Shown: piece by piece, positions 24,107 through 34,107 of the stretch
Numbering within the stretch: the first letter of the stretch is position 1
Layout: each line of letters begins with the position of its first letter
DNA from: Rhizobium sp. BK650
GTDB lineage: Bacteria > Pseudomonadota > Alphaproteobacteria > Rhizobiales > Rhizobiaceae
Length of the DNA stretch: 64,000 nt
Reading direction: 5' to 3'
Assembly: GCF_014195325.1 (NCBI RefSeq)
Contig: NZ_JACIBK010000001.1
Coordinates: 744,001 to 808,000, forward strand
Position numbers and translations under genes: made by a program
The notes under the pieces: model-generated
What the model saw: the letters and a program-made list of their open reading frames with translations, nothing else
Databases searched by the model: none
What the model was told of the DNA's origin: nothing

Positions 24107-26563
24107 ATGACCCAGTCCACGACCTCCATTGACCTAGCTGGCTCCTGGCAACTCTCTTCCGGCGACGGCGAAGCGAAATGCGCGATTACGCTCCCCGGCG
24201 ACGTGCATACGGCGCTGCACCGGGCCGATCTCATTCCCGATCCGTATTTCGGGCGCAATGAGGAGGTGGTGCAATGGGTGGCGCGGCGCGAATGGACTGT
24301 CGAGCGCAGCTTCGAGGTTTCCGATGCCGAGGGCGACTGGTATCTCGATATCGACTATCTCGACACGGTCGCCAGTGTGTACGTCAACGGTTTCCTGGCG
24401 CTCGAAGCCGATAACAGCTTCCGTCGCTACCGGCCCGATGTGTCGAGCATGCTGAAATCCGGCGACAATTCTATACGCATCGTCTTTGCGTCCAACGTCG
24501 CTGTCGGTGCTGCGCGGCAGAAGCAGCAGCCGTTCTACATTCCTTACAGCACAGGCAACTCGCCGATTCCCGACGGCAACATGCTGCGCAAGCCGCAATG
24601 CCATTTCGGCTGGGACTGGAATATCGCCATTGCCCCGCTCGGCCTCTACGGCACGATCGCGCTGAAGAAGCTGGAGACGGCGCGCATCGAACATGTGCTG
24701 ACGCGGCAGACACATAATGCCGACGGCTCTGTCGAACTGCAGGTTACGGCGCAGCTCTTTGCCAAAGATCCCGGCATCGCCGAGCTGCATTTCGATCTCG
24801 ACGGCGAGCGTGTGCGGCTCGATGTCGGCGTCAATGCCGGCGAGACGAACGTCTATCACGTCTTTCAGATCGACGATCCACGCCTTTGGTGGCCTTCGGG
24901 CAGTGGCGAGCAGGCGCTCTATAGGCTGACCGTCGAGCTGCCGTCCGACAGCGTGACGAAGCAGATCGGCATCAGGACCATCGAGCTCATCACCACGCCT
25001 GACGCCGCCGGCAGCCGTTTCGCCTTCAAGGTCAACGGCCGCGAAATCTTCTGCCGCGGCGCCAACTGGATCCCGGCGGATGCGCTCTTCTCGCTCTCCT
25101 CGCAGGAGAAGACCGAGGATCTCTTGCAGTCGGCCAAGGCTGCCAATATGAACATGATCCGTGTCTGGGGCGGCGGCTTCTACGAGCACGACTGGTTCTA
25201 CGATATCTGCGACCGGCTCGGCCTGATGGTCTGGCAGGATTTCATGTTCGCCTGTAACCTGTATCCTTCGACCGAGGACTTCCTCGAGAATGTTGCCGTC
25301 GAAGTGGACTATCAGGTTCGCCGGCTTTCCTCGCATGCCTCGATCGCGCTCTGGTGCGGGGACAACGAACTCGTCGGCGCGCTGACCTGGTTCGAGGAGT
25401 CCCGCAAGGATCGCGACCGCTATCTCGTTTCCTACGACCGCCTGAACCGCACTATCGAGGTGGCGGTGAAGAAGGCGTTGCCGGGCGCGCTCTGGTGGCC
25501 GTCGAGCCCGGCCTCCGGCTATCTCGATTACGGCGATGCCTGGCATGCCGATGGTTCCGGCGACATGCATTACTGGTCGGTCTGGCACGAGAACAAGTCG
25601 TTCGACAATTACCGCTCGGTCAGGCCGCGCTTCTGCTCGGAATTCGGCTTCCAGTCCTATACGTCGCTGCCGGTCATCAAGACCTATGCCGACGCCAAGG
25701 ACATGAACGTGGCATCGCCCGTCATGGAACTGCATCAGAAGAATGCCGGCGGCAACGAACGCATTGCCGGCACGATGTTCCGCTACTTCCGTTTTCCGAA
25801 GGATTTCCCGAATTTCGTCTATCTCTCTCAGATCCAGCAGGGTCTGGCGATCAAGACGGCTGTGGAATATTGGCGCTCGCTGAAACCCCACTGCATGGGC
25901 ACGATCTATTGGCAGCTTAACGATACCTGGCCGGTTGCCTCCTGGTCGAGCCTCGATTACGGCGGGCGTTGGAAGGCGATGCATTATCTCGTAAAGCGCT
26001 TCTTCCAGCCGGTGGCAGTGGCGGCCATTCCGTCCGACGACGGCAAGTCGATCCGCCTCTCGCTGGTCAACGATACGCTTGAAGATGTCAGCGTCGATCT
26101 CGCAATCTCCATCCTGACGATGAAGGGCGAGCGCAAGCATCTGAAGAACGTGCAGGCCATGTGCGCGCCGGACGCAGCCTGTACCGCCGCAACGCTCGAC
26201 ATATCAGAGATACCCGGCGGTACGCTGCTTGCTTGGCACTTCACCGCGTCCAACGGCATGGGGGGCGAGGGGCACTATGTCAACGGCACCTACAAGGCGC
26301 TGGAACTGGAGCCGGCGGGCCTGACGGTCACGCATGAATTTGTCGAGGAGAATGGTTCGGTCGACATCAATATCACCACCAAGGGACTGGCGCTTTTCGT
26401 GATGATCGAGACGGACACGGACGGCAAATATTCCGACAATGCGTTCGACCTTGCCGCCGGCGAAAGCCGCCGCATCACCTTTACCCCAGCAAAGCCGCTC
26501 GCGGAGGGCAAATTGCCGGAATTCCGCTTCTACGACCTGCATTCCTGCCAGTCGGCAGATTGA
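24107..26563 (+). CDS. Beta-mannosidase, glycoside hydrolase family 2
   Basis: 818 residues, the family length. It hydrolyses terminal beta-mannosides, probably in the cytoplasm since no signal peptide is visible. The N-terminal jelly-roll (LAGSWQL, LPGDVHTAL), a beta-sandwich, and the TIM barrel with NMIRVWGGGFYEHDWFYDICD are all recognisable. The acid/base is Glu421 in WCGDNELVG and the nucleophile Glu511 in FCSEFGFQS, matching the BtMan2A type. An ATG at 24107 begins at the usual N-terminus; the 231 bases before it contain a GC-rich inverted repeat near 23973-24010 rather than coding sequence. Confidence 0.93.
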   Translation: MTQSTTSIDLAGSWQLSSGDGEAKCAITLPGDVHTALHRADLIPDPYFGRNEEVVQWVARREWTVERSFEVSDAEGDWYLDIDYLDTVASVYVNGFLALEADNSFRRYRPDVSSMLKSGDNSIRIVFASNVAVGAARQKQQPFYIPYSTGNSPIPDGNMLRKPQCHFGWDWNIAIAPLGLYGTIALKKLETARIEHVLTRQTHNADGSVELQVTAQLFAKDPGIAELHFDLDGERVRLDVGVNAGETNVYHVFQIDDPRLWWPSGSGEQALYRLTVELPSDSVTKQIGIRTIELITTPDAAGSRFAFKVNGREIFCRGANWIPADALFSLSSQEKTEDLLQSAKAANMNMIRVWGGGFYEHDWFYDICDRLGLMVWQDFMFACNLYPSTEDFLENVAVEVDYQVRRLSSHASIALWCGDNELVGALTWFEESRKDRDRYLVSYDRLNRTIEVAVKKALPGALWWPSSPASGYLDYGDAWHADGSGDMHYWSVWHENKSFDNYRSVRPRFCSEFGFQSYTSLPVIKTYADAKDMNVASPVMELHQKNAGGNERIAGTMFRYFRFPKDFPNFVYLSQIQQGLAIKTAVEYWRSLKPHCMGTIYWQLNDTWPVASWSSLDYGGRWKAMHYLVKRFFQPVAVAAIPSDDGKSIRLSLVNDTLEDVSVDLAISILTMKGERKHLKNVQAMCAPDAACTAATLDISEIPGGTLLAWHFTASNGMGGEGHYVNGTYKALELEPAGLTVTHEFVEENGSVDINITTKGLALFVMIETDTDGKYSDNAFDLAAGESRRITFTPAKPLAEGKLPEFRFYDLHSCQSAD

Positions 26564-26602
26564 TCTTACGTTAGAACGGGCACGAGGCCCGAGGAGGATG
26601 AC

Positions 26603-27367
26603 ATGACCAAGCTCAGCTATCAGCTCTATAGCGCCCGCAATTTCCCGCCGCTTTCGGCGATCTTCGAAAAGCTCGGCAAGGCCGGCTATGGCGAAGTCGA
26701 AGGCTTCGGCGGCATCTATGCGGAACTCGACGAAGCCGGCCTCAAGAGCCTGCGCGCCGATCTCGACAAGAATGGCCTCGTGATGGCAACAGGCCATTTC
26801 AGCCCCGATTTCCTCGACGGCAATGTCGAGAAGTCGCTGCAGATCGCCAAGATCCTCGGCATGGATTCCATCTATGCGCCGCACCTGATGCCCGACCAGC
26901 GCCCGACGGATGCGGCCGGCTGGCTGGCCTTCGGCAAGCGCCTGCAGGAAATGAGCAAGCCCTACAAAGATGCGGGGTATGAATTCGGCTGGCACAATCA
27001 CGACTTCGAATTCGTGAAGCTTTCGGATGGTTCGCTGCCGATCGAGCGCATTTTCGAAGGCGCGCCGGGCATCACCTGGGAAGCGGATATCGCCTGGGTC
27101 GTCCGCGGCGGTGCCGATCCCTACGCCTGGGTCGAGAAGCTCGGCGATCGCATCAGCGCGGTGCACGTCAAGGATATCGCTCCGGCTGGCGAAGCCACCG
27201 ACGAAGGCGGCTGGGCCGATGTCGGCCACGGCACGATCGGCTGGGCGAAGCTGCTTCCGGTCGTCAAGGCAAAGACCAAGGCCAAACATTTCGTCGTCGA
27301 GCACGACAATCCCAATGACATCGACCGCAACATCACGCGCTCGATCGCTTCCTTCAAGAGCTACTGA
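26603..27367 (+). CDS. Sugar phosphate isomerase/epimerase-like TIM-barrel protein
   Basis: 254 residues of the AP-endonuclease-2/xylose-isomerase-like barrel family. Candidate metal ligands occur in EVEGFGG, GWHNHDFEF, WEADIAWV and VHVKDIAP, and FVVEHDNP closes the barrel. Members include 3-keto-sugar and C-glycoside-cleaving enzymes as well as simple isomerases, so the reaction is open. GAGGAG precedes the ATG. Nine bases separate it from the Gfo/Idh/MocA dehydrogenase, a pairing repeated in many sugar loci. Confidence 0.85.
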   Translation: MTKLSYQLYSARNFPPLSAIFEKLGKAGYGEVEGFGGIYAELDEAGLKSLRADLDKNGLVMATGHFSPDFLDGNVEKSLQIAKILGMDSIYAPHLMPDQRPTDAAGWLAFGKRLQEMSKPYKDAGYEFGWHNHDFEFVKLSDGSLPIERIFEGAPGITWEADIAWVVRGGADPYAWVEKLGDRISAVHVKDIAPAGEATDEGGWADVGHGTIGWAKLLPVVKAKTKAKHFVVEHDNPNDIDRNITRSIASFKSY

Positions 27368-27375
27368 GGCAGATC

Positions 27376-28509
27376 ATGACCAAGGAACTTGGCGTCGGCA
27401 TCATCGGATGCGGCAATATCTCCACCACTTATTTTTCGCTGGCACCGCTCTTCAAGGGGCTGAAGGTGCTGGCCTGCGCCGATATCAACTCGCAGGCAGC
27501 GAAGCAGCGCGCCGATGAATATGGCGTGACGGCGCAGACAATCGAAGAGCTTCTCGCCAATGACGAGATCGACGTTGTCGTCAACCTGACGATCCCGGAT
27601 GCGCATTATCCCGTGTCAAAGGCAGCCCTTGAAGCCGGCAAGCACGTCTATTCGGAAAAGCCGCTCGTGCTTTCGCTCGAGCAGGGCGAAGAGCTTCGCC
27701 GCATTGCCAAGGAAAAGGGCCTCGCCGTCGGCTGCGCGCCCGACACGTTCCTCGGCGGCGCGCATCAGCTTGCTCGCAAATTCGTCGATGACGGCGGCAT
27801 CGGCCGCATCACCTCGGGCGCCTGCTATGTCATGGGGCCGGGCATGGAAATGTGGCACCCGAACCCGGACTTCTTCTTCCTGCCGGGCGGCGGTCCGATC
27901 CTCGACATGGGTCCCTACTATCTCGCCAACCTGATCAACCTGATCGGGCCCGTGAAGCGCGTCGGCGCCATGACCTCGATGGCATCGGAAACCCGCACCA
28001 TTACTAGCCAGCCGCGCAACGGCGAGATCATTCCGGTTAAGACGCCGACGACGATCCAGGCCCTACTCGAATTCGTCTCCGGCGCCACCGTAACGCTGAC
28101 GGCGAGCTGGGATGTCTGGTCGCATCGCCATGCCAACATGGAGCTCTACGGCACTGACGGTTCGCTCTACGTGCCCGACCCGAACTTCTTCGGCGGCGTC
28201 GTGGAAGCCAGCGGCCGCGACAAGGATATCAAGCCCCTGGAAGCTTGGGATCATCCCTTCGGGAAAATCAATCAGGAAAGCCCCAACGGCTCGCGCGCCA
28301 ATTACCGCACGGCCGGCCTTGCCGACATGGCTATGGCGCTGATCGAGGGCCGTGATGCGCGCTGCTCGCTCGACCGCACGCTGCACGGCGTCGATATCAT
28401 GACTTCGATCCTGAAGTCGGGTGCGGAGAACCGGTTCGTGGATTTGACCACGACCTGCACGCAGCCGGCGGCGCTGGGTATCGAAGAAGCGCAGGCGCTG
28501 TTGAAGTAG
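27376..28509 (+). CDS. Gfo/Idh/MocA-family oxidoreductase
   Basis: 377 residues. NAD(P)-binding Rossmann fold at the N-terminus (GIIGCGNISTTYFSLAP), the EKP motif in VYSEKPLVLS near 92-101, and the C-terminal alpha/beta substrate domain with GGPILDMGPYYLANLINL. Members oxidise or reduce sugars and inositols; several oxidise C3 of glycosides. It lies nine bases after the isomerase-like gene, so they probably act in sequence on a transported or hydrolysed sugar. Confidence 0.9.
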   Translation: MTKELGVGIIGCGNISTTYFSLAPLFKGLKVLACADINSQAAKQRADEYGVTAQTIEELLANDEIDVVVNLTIPDAHYPVSKAALEAGKHVYSEKPLVLSLEQGEELRRIAKEKGLAVGCAPDTFLGGAHQLARKFVDDGGIGRITSGACYVMGPGMEMWHPNPDFFFLPGGGPILDMGPYYLANLINLIGPVKRVGAMTSMASETRTITSQPRNGEIIPVKTPTTIQALLEFVSGATVTLTASWDVWSHRHANMELYGTDGSLYVPDPNFFGGVVEASGRDKDIKPLEAWDHPFGKINQESPNGSRANYRTAGLADMAMALIEGRDARCSLDRTLHGVDIMTSILKSGAENRFVDLTTTCTQPAALGIEEAQALLK

Positions 28510-28572
28510 GGTGAGGGCGTTTTCCGGGGCCTTGTTGGGCCCCGGACAGCTGTCAGGAGGCTGCGTTTCAGT

Positions 28573-28644
28573 CGTCATCCTCGGGTTGGTCCCGAGGATC
28601 TACTGACGGGGCGGCAGATCCTCGGGACAAGCCCGAGGATGACG
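28573..28644. repeat. RIME-like intergenic palindromic repeat, copy 2
   Basis: A near-perfect 72-base palindrome. The left arm starts CGTCATCCTCGGGTTGGTCC and the right arm ends GCCCGAGGATGACG, with a short centre TACTGACGGGGCGGCA. It is the same element type as copy 1 at 9.0 kb and lies just after the dehydrogenase gene. It may act as a transcript-end or pausing structure before the aldo/keto reductase gene. Confidence 0.85.
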
Positions 28645-28869
28645 GCCGTCTAGGGGTCGGCAAAGCGAGAAGGACGGTAGATGCGTGGTTTCAAGAAAGC
28701 CCATCGCCGTGAAGTCATAGAGAACACGCGCCACGCGCTTGCCGTACCGGCATGCTTGATCCAATAGTGCGGTCGCGCCCGACCTGACATGAGGGCGCGA
28801 TTTCAGCTTCCGACCGCTAGCCGTGCGGATACGGAAGAGAAGCACTTTTACAGGTTGAGGAGACCTCAG

Positions 28870-29901
<1,032 letters not shown>

Positions 29902-29907
29902 GATTGA

Positions 29908-29937
29908 ACGCCCGGGCAAAACCCCGGGCGTTTTTCT
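29908..29937 (+). terminator. Rho-independent terminator after the aldo/keto reductase
   Basis: A 9-bp perfect stem (ACGCCCGGG / CCCGGGCGT) with loop CAAAAC followed by TTTTTCT. It is placed seven bases after the stop, so the GH43 gene must have its own promoter within the next 50 bases or depend on read-through. Confidence 0.93.
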
Positions 29938-29989
29938 GGTATAATTTGACGTACGTATAGCAAGAACCTTGCTCAACGGAGGAGCCGCC

Positions 29990-31603
29990 ATGATCCGCAA
30001 TCCCATCCTGCCTGGATTCAATCCTGACCCGTCCATTTGTCGTGTCGGCGACGATTATTACATCGCGACCTCGACCTTCGAATGGTATCCGGGCGTGCAG
30101 ATCCATCATTCGCGCGATCTGGTGAACTGGAAGCTGGTGCGCCGGCCGCTGGAGCGTGCCTCGCAGCTCGACATGCGCGGCAACCCCGACAGCTGCGGCA
30201 TCTGGGCGCCGTGTCTTTCCTATGCCGACGGCCAGTTCTGGCTCGTCTATACCGACGTCAAGCGCTTCGACGGCAACTTCAAGGACGCGCATAATTACAT
30301 CGTGACCTCGCCCACCATCGAGGGCGAATGGTCCGAACCCGTGTACGTCAATTCCTCCGGCTTCGACCCATCGCTCTTCCATGACGAGGACGGGCGCAAG
30401 TGGTTCGTCAACATGCAGTGGAACCATCGTACCGAGAGCTATGGTGGCTCACCGAAATCGCCGGCTTTCGACGGGATCCTGCTACAGGAATGGGACCCGC
30501 AGACGAAGGCGCTGAAAGGCCCGATCAAGAACATCTTCGCCGGCAGCCCGCTCGGCCTGGTCGAGGGACCGCATCTCTTCCGCAAGAACGGCTGGTACTA
30601 CCTGACGACGGCAGAAGGCGGCACGGGTTACGACCATGCCGTGACGATGGCGCGCTCGCGCAATATCGACGGTCCCTATGAGTTGCACCCGAACCGCCAC
30701 CTGATCACCTCGAAGGACAATCCGGAAGCGGTGCTGCAGCGGGCAGGACACGGGCAATATGTCGAAACGCCTGACGGGCAGGTCTATCACACGCATCTCT
30801 GCGGCCGGCCCTTGCCGCCGAAACGCCGCTGCACGCTTGGGCGCGAGACGGCGCTGCAGAAATGCGTCTGGCGCGAGGATGACTGGCTCTATCTCGAAAA
30901 CGGCACTGTTGTTCCAGATGTCGAGGTGCCGGGCCTTGGCGGTGCGACGCGAGCCGAAAAGCCGGTTCGGAGCGAATATTCCTTCGACGGCGGCGTGTTG
31001 CCGGCCGATTTCCAGTGGCTGCGAACGCCGCAGCCGGAGCGCATTTTCAACCTCACGGATCGTCCGGGCCATCTGCGCCTGATCGGCCGCGAAAGCATCG
31101 GCTCGTGGTTCGAGCAGGCGCTCGTCGCACGCCGGCAGGAGCACCACAGTTTCCGCGCCGAGACGGTAGTGGAATTCAATCCTGACACTTATCAGCAGGT
31201 GGCCGGGCTGACCCACTACTATAATCGCCACAAGTTCCACGCCGTCGTGGTCACGCTGCATGAAAAGCTTGGTCGTTGCGTCACGATCTTCTCCTGTGAC
31301 GGTGACTATCCGAACGGGCGCATGAGCTTCCCGGCGGACGCGGGTGTTGCGATCCCGGCCGCCGGCCGCGTGCAGCTTTGCATGGAGATCCGCGACAACG
31401 ACCTGCAATTCTTCTGGCAGACGGAAGGCAAGGGGGCCTGGCAGCCGATTGGCCCCGTTCTCGACGCCGGCGTAGTCTCGGACGAGGGCGGACGCGGCGA
31501 GCACGGCTCCTTTACCGGGGCCTTTGCCGGCATCTTCGCCTTCGATACATCAGGCCGGGCAAAGACGGCCGATTTCGACTGGTTCAACTACGAGGAACTG
31601 TGA
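29990..31603 (+). CDS. Beta-xylosidase/alpha-arabinofuranosidase, glycoside hydrolase family 43
   Basis: 537 residues, the length of XynB-type enzymes. Five-bladed propeller motif set: FNPDPSICRVGDDYYIATS with catalytic base Asp13, SSGFDPSLF with pKa-modulating Asp126, and GLVEGPHLF with acid Glu192. These match XynB3 spacing. A C-terminal beta-sandwich of GH43_C2 type follows from about 340 (FDWFNYEEL end). No signal peptide, so it acts on imported xylo-oligosaccharides. ATG at 29990 has GGAGGA 9 bases upstream. The first bases of a decayed acetyltransferase overlap its stop. Confidence 0.93.
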   Translation: MIRNPILPGFNPDPSICRVGDDYYIATSTFEWYPGVQIHHSRDLVNWKLVRRPLERASQLDMRGNPDSCGIWAPCLSYADGQFWLVYTDVKRFDGNFKDAHNYIVTSPTIEGEWSEPVYVNSSGFDPSLFHDEDGRKWFVNMQWNHRTESYGGSPKSPAFDGILLQEWDPQTKALKGPIKNIFAGSPLGLVEGPHLFRKNGWYYLTTAEGGTGYDHAVTMARSRNIDGPYELHPNRHLITSKDNPEAVLQRAGHGQYVETPDGQVYHTHLCGRPLPPKRRCTLGRETALQKCVWREDDWLYLENGTVVPDVEVPGLGGATRAEKPVRSEYSFDGGVLPADFQWLRTPQPERIFNLTDRPGHLRLIGRESIGSWFEQALVARRQEHHSFRAETVVEFNPDTYQQVAGLTHYYNRHKFHAVVVTLHEKLGRCVTIFSCDGDYPNGRMSFPADAGVAIPAAGRVQLCMEIRDNDLQFFWQTEGKGAWQPIGPVLDAGVVSDEGGRGEHGSFTGAFAGIFAFDTSGRAKTADFDWFNYEEL

Positions 31604-32106
31604 GCGCGATGGCAGGAATCCGCATCGAGCGAATGACCGCCGATCATATCGAGGACTTTTACCGGGCTCTCGATACCGTGGCCCGCGAGCGGAGATATCT
31701 GACCCTGCTCGAAGCCCCCGCCGATTGAAGAGACGCGCAAATTCGCGCTGTCGTCGATCGCCGAAGGCAATGTGCATCTCGTCGCTCTCGATGGCGGCGA
31801 GCTGGTGGGCTGGTGCGATATAAGACGGCACTTCTTTCTATCGCGCGCTCATTGCGGCGCGCTCGGCATGGGGCTGCTGCCGGGCTATCGCGGGCGGGGG
31901 CTCGACCGGCGCCTGATCGAGGCGGCGATCGAGGCGGCGCGTGAAGCGGGTATGATCCGCATCGAATTGGGCGTGCATGCGGACAATGCGCGGGCGATCC
32001 GCTTTACGAGGCGGTGGGTTTCATGCGCGAGGGCGTGAGCCGCGACGCGTTTTGCTCCGATGATGAGTACACCGACGTCATCAACATGGCGATGATTTTC
32101 AGATAG
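31600..32106 (+). pseudogene. GNAT acetyltransferase, two compensating frameshifts
   Basis: Reading continues as GNAT-like across frames. The first part (MAGIRIERMTADHIEDFYRAL to LLEAPAD) stops at about 31725. One extra base there restores PIEETRKFALSSIAEG, and the acetyl-CoA loop GLLPGYRGRGLDRRLIEAA follows. At about 32005 one base is missing, and YEAVGFMREGVSRDAF to VINMAMIFR closes at the TAG of 32106. Summed changes restore the original frame. The GTG at 31600 overlaps the GH43 stop. Either an inactive gene or, less likely, an assembly error; the flanks look normal. Confidence 0.75.
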
Positions 32107-32143
32107 TTGCGATCGGCATCGGCGCCCTTTGGGCGTGCCGGTC

Positions 32144-32239
32144 TCAGTCCTTGTCCGTACGTCCCGGCGGCACGACCGCTTCGATGCGCTTGCCGTTTGC
32201 GTTCTCGACCGCGATGTACAGGCTGATTTTGCGACGCAT
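32144..32239 (-). CDS. Possible 31-residue basic peptide, unknown
   Basis: Reads MRRKISLYIAVENANGKRIE and ends VVPPGRTDKD. It has a strand-like core and polar tail that do not look like random translation, but no family is recognised and no good ribosome site is seen. It may be the last piece of a decayed gene, as the stretch 32107-32345 holds nothing else. Convergent with the broken acetyltransferase. Confidence 0.3.
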   Translation of the reverse strand: MRRKISLYIAVENANGKRIEAVVPPGRTDKD

Positions 32240-32345
32240 GCTTGCCTGGACATCTGTGATCCCGGCACTGCCGCACTACTCGACGTGCCGGCATCATGGA
32301 CCACCTGTCGACAGTCCATGATCGCCCCAATTCACCGGCCGGCGG

Positions 32346-32987
32346 CTAGCGCTGGAAGGTTATGTGGATGATGCCGCTCGGTGCCGTCTCCGACTTGACC
32401 GTGTAGCCAGCTTCCAGGCCGCGCAGATCGTCCCACAGGCATATGCCACGCCCGAGCAGGATCGGCGTAATCGCCACATGAAGGCGATCGACGAGACCTG
32501 CTTTCAGAAAGTCGCGGACGACCGTCGGGCCGCCGCCAACCCGCACATCTTTGGCATCAGCTGCTCTGACAGCTTGCTGGAGCGCATCGGCCGGGGTGGT
32601 GTTGAGGAAATGGAACGTCGTGCCACCAGCCATCTCGATGGAGGGCCGAGCCTTGTGGGTGAGAACGAAGACCGGAACCCGGAAGGGCGGCTCGTCGCCC
32701 CACCAGCCGCGCCAGTTCGGATCGTCGGGGAATCTGTGGAGACCAAACATGCCGGCGCCCATGATCTCAGAACCCACATTATCGAAATACTCCTTCGCGT
32801 AATCGTCATCGAGACCGGTGGTGCCGATCCCGCTGGTATCGTGGAGCACACGCTCACGGAAGGTCCGCGTTGCAGCATAGGCGCCGACGAGTCGCGGCCA
32901 ATCCTCGCCGAACGGGACTTCGGGCGTCTGGTCCGTCGTTGTCGCGAAACCATCGAGCGAGATCATGAGGTCAACACGTACTGCCAC
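32346..32987 (-). CDS. Dihydrofolate reductase-family (RibD C-terminal-like) protein
   Basis: 213 residues. The N-terminus VRVDLMISLDGFATTTD and the later GGGPTVVRDFLKAGLVDRLHVAITPILLG mark the RibD C-terminal/YyaP-type fold, which uses NADPH. The true substrate of this subfamily is unknown. It is divergent from the ArsR gene at 33.1 kb, and the 127-base gap holds two AAGGC palindromes that could control both genes. A second member of the same family is at 56.3 kb. Confidence 0.87.
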   Translation of the reverse strand: MAVRVDLMISLDGFATTTDQTPEVPFGEDWPRLVGAYAATRTFRERVLHDTSGIGTTGLDDDYAKEYFDNVGSEIMGAGMFGLHRFPDDPNWRGWWGDEPPFRVPVFVLTHKARPSIEMAGGTTFHFLNTTPADALQQAVRAADAKDVRVGGGPTVVRDFLKAGLVDRLHVAITPILLGRGICLWDDLRGLEAGYTVKSETAPSGIIHITFQR

Positions 32988-33026
32988 TGGAACTCTCCTT
33001 GCGAGTGGTTGATCTGCCTCAATACT

Positions 33027-33040
33027 AAGGCAAGTGCCTT
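33027..33040. promoter_or_regulatory. Candidate ArsR-type operator, site 1
   Basis: AAGGCAAGTGCCTT, a perfect 14-bp palindrome (arms AAGGCA/TGCCTT, two-base centre). Both sites share the block ACTAAGGCAA on their left side. Confidence 0.7.
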
Positions 33041-33058
33041 TATATACGGTTTCAACAC

Positions 33059-33074
33059 TAAGGCAATCGCCTTA
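33059..33074. promoter_or_regulatory. Candidate ArsR-type operator, site 2
   Basis: TAAGGCAATCGCCTTA, perfect 6-bp arms and a four-base centre. Its centre is 33 bases from that of site 1, about three helical turns. It lies 41 bases upstream of the ArsR start, where it would block the promoter. Confidence 0.7.
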
Positions 33075-33114
33075 TTGTCCTTGACCTGCGCCCGAACAGG
33101 TTTTAATAAGTCGC

Positions 33115-33471
33115 ATGCCTTACCATTCGACTCCGCTCGACCTTGCCTTTCATGCTCTTAGCGATCCGACCCGCCGCGCGGTGATTTCGCGGCTGGCTGA
33201 GGGCGAGGTGCCCGTCACCGTGCTCGCCGAGCCCTTCGACATGGCGCTGCCCTCCTTTGCCCAGCATCTCAAGGTGCTGGAGGATTGCGGGCTGATCGCC
33301 AGCGAGAAGCGCGGACGCAGCCGTTGGTGCCGGCTGGTGCAGGCGCGGTTCGACGAGGCGGCGGACTGGATGGTCGCGGAGCGCCGGCGCTGGACCGAAC
33401 GGCTGGATCGGCTGGAAACCTACCTGGACAAGACGCAAGAGGATGATGAAGGACATGGCAAACCCGTTTGA
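33115..33471 (+). CDS. ArsR-family transcriptional regulator
   Basis: 118 residues. Complete small winged-helix protein: LAFHALSDPTRRAVISRLAEG, recognition segment ALPSFAQHLKVLEDCGLIASEKRGRSRW, and a C-terminal helix (AADWMVAERRRWTERLDRLETYLD). No cysteine pair of metal sensors is visible, which fits the group that pairs with SRPBCC genes rather than metal efflux. Its 3' end overlaps the SRPBCC gene. Two tandem palindromes upstream are probable binding sites. Confidence 0.9.
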   Translation: MPYHSTPLDLAFHALSDPTRRAVISRLAEGEVPVTVLAEPFDMALPSFAQHLKVLEDCGLIASEKRGRSRWCRLVQARFDEAADWMVAERRRWTERLDRLETYLDKTQEDDEGHGKPV

Positions 33472-33934
33472 CACCTGGTCGCTCGATCGCGAAATCGTTC
33501 TGGTCAAGGTGCTGAATCACCCGCGCGAGAAGGTCTTCGCCGCCTGGATGGACCCCAAGGCACTGGCCGAATGGTACGGCCCCGCCGGCCTTAGAATCGA
33601 GAGCCATGAAGCCGATATCCGCGAGGGTGGGGTCTGGCGCTTCGACATGGTGGGCGTGTTCGAGGGCAAGGAGCAGCGCTTCCCGAACCTCATGCGCTTT
33701 CTGGAGATCGTGCCGAACGAGCGGATCGTGATGGATTATGGCACGCCCGATTTCAACGACCCCGACCGTTTCCGCGCTACGGTGACCTTCGATGAGCAGA
33801 CCGACGGCAAGACGGTGCTGACCATGCGCCAACTCCACCCCACTCCCGAGCGTCGCCGGTTCGTTATCGGCTTCGGCGCGGTCGAATACGGACTACAGAC
33901 GTTGGATGGCCTAGCGGCCTGGCTGGACGGCTGA
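33443..33934 (+). CDS. SRPBCC (AHSA1-like) protein
   Basis: About 163 residues. Typical AHSA1 features: VKVLNHPREKVFAAWMDPKALAEWYGPAGL, EADIREGGVWRFDMVG, and the long last helix GFGAVEYGLQTLDGLAAWL. Such proteins are often encoded with an ArsR gene and are annotated as activator of Hsp90-like ATPase, but the ligand is unknown. The start is uncertain between 33443 and 33455; either overlaps the ArsR stop. Co-regulated by the palindromic operators with the divergent reductase. Confidence 0.85.
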   Translation: MMKDMANPFDTWSLDREIVLVKVLNHPREKVFAAWMDPKALAEWYGPAGLRIESHEADIREGGVWRFDMVGVFEGKEQRFPNLMRFLEIVPNERIVMDYGTPDFNDPDRFRATVTFDEQTDGKTVLTMRQLHPTPERRRFVIGFGAVEYGLQTLDGLAAWLDG

Positions 33935-34107
33935 GGGTTTGGCCAACCGGCCGCGCACCGTGGCGATGGCCAATGCGGCGGGGATTCCCTCGCCGACATC
34001 TCAGTCAACGCAATGTTGCGTAAATCAGGCGTTTGGCGGCAGTCGGAGAGGACTCGGACAGTCGCGAAACGATGGATTGTCGCTGTGTGAGGCGCTAACG
34101 TTTGACC

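Noticed and set aside
24134..26140. 668-codon open frame on the minus strand
   Set aside because: It is the antisense of the GH2 beta-mannosidase; the product is His/Arg/Asp-rich without any family motif, as expected for high-GC third-position bias.
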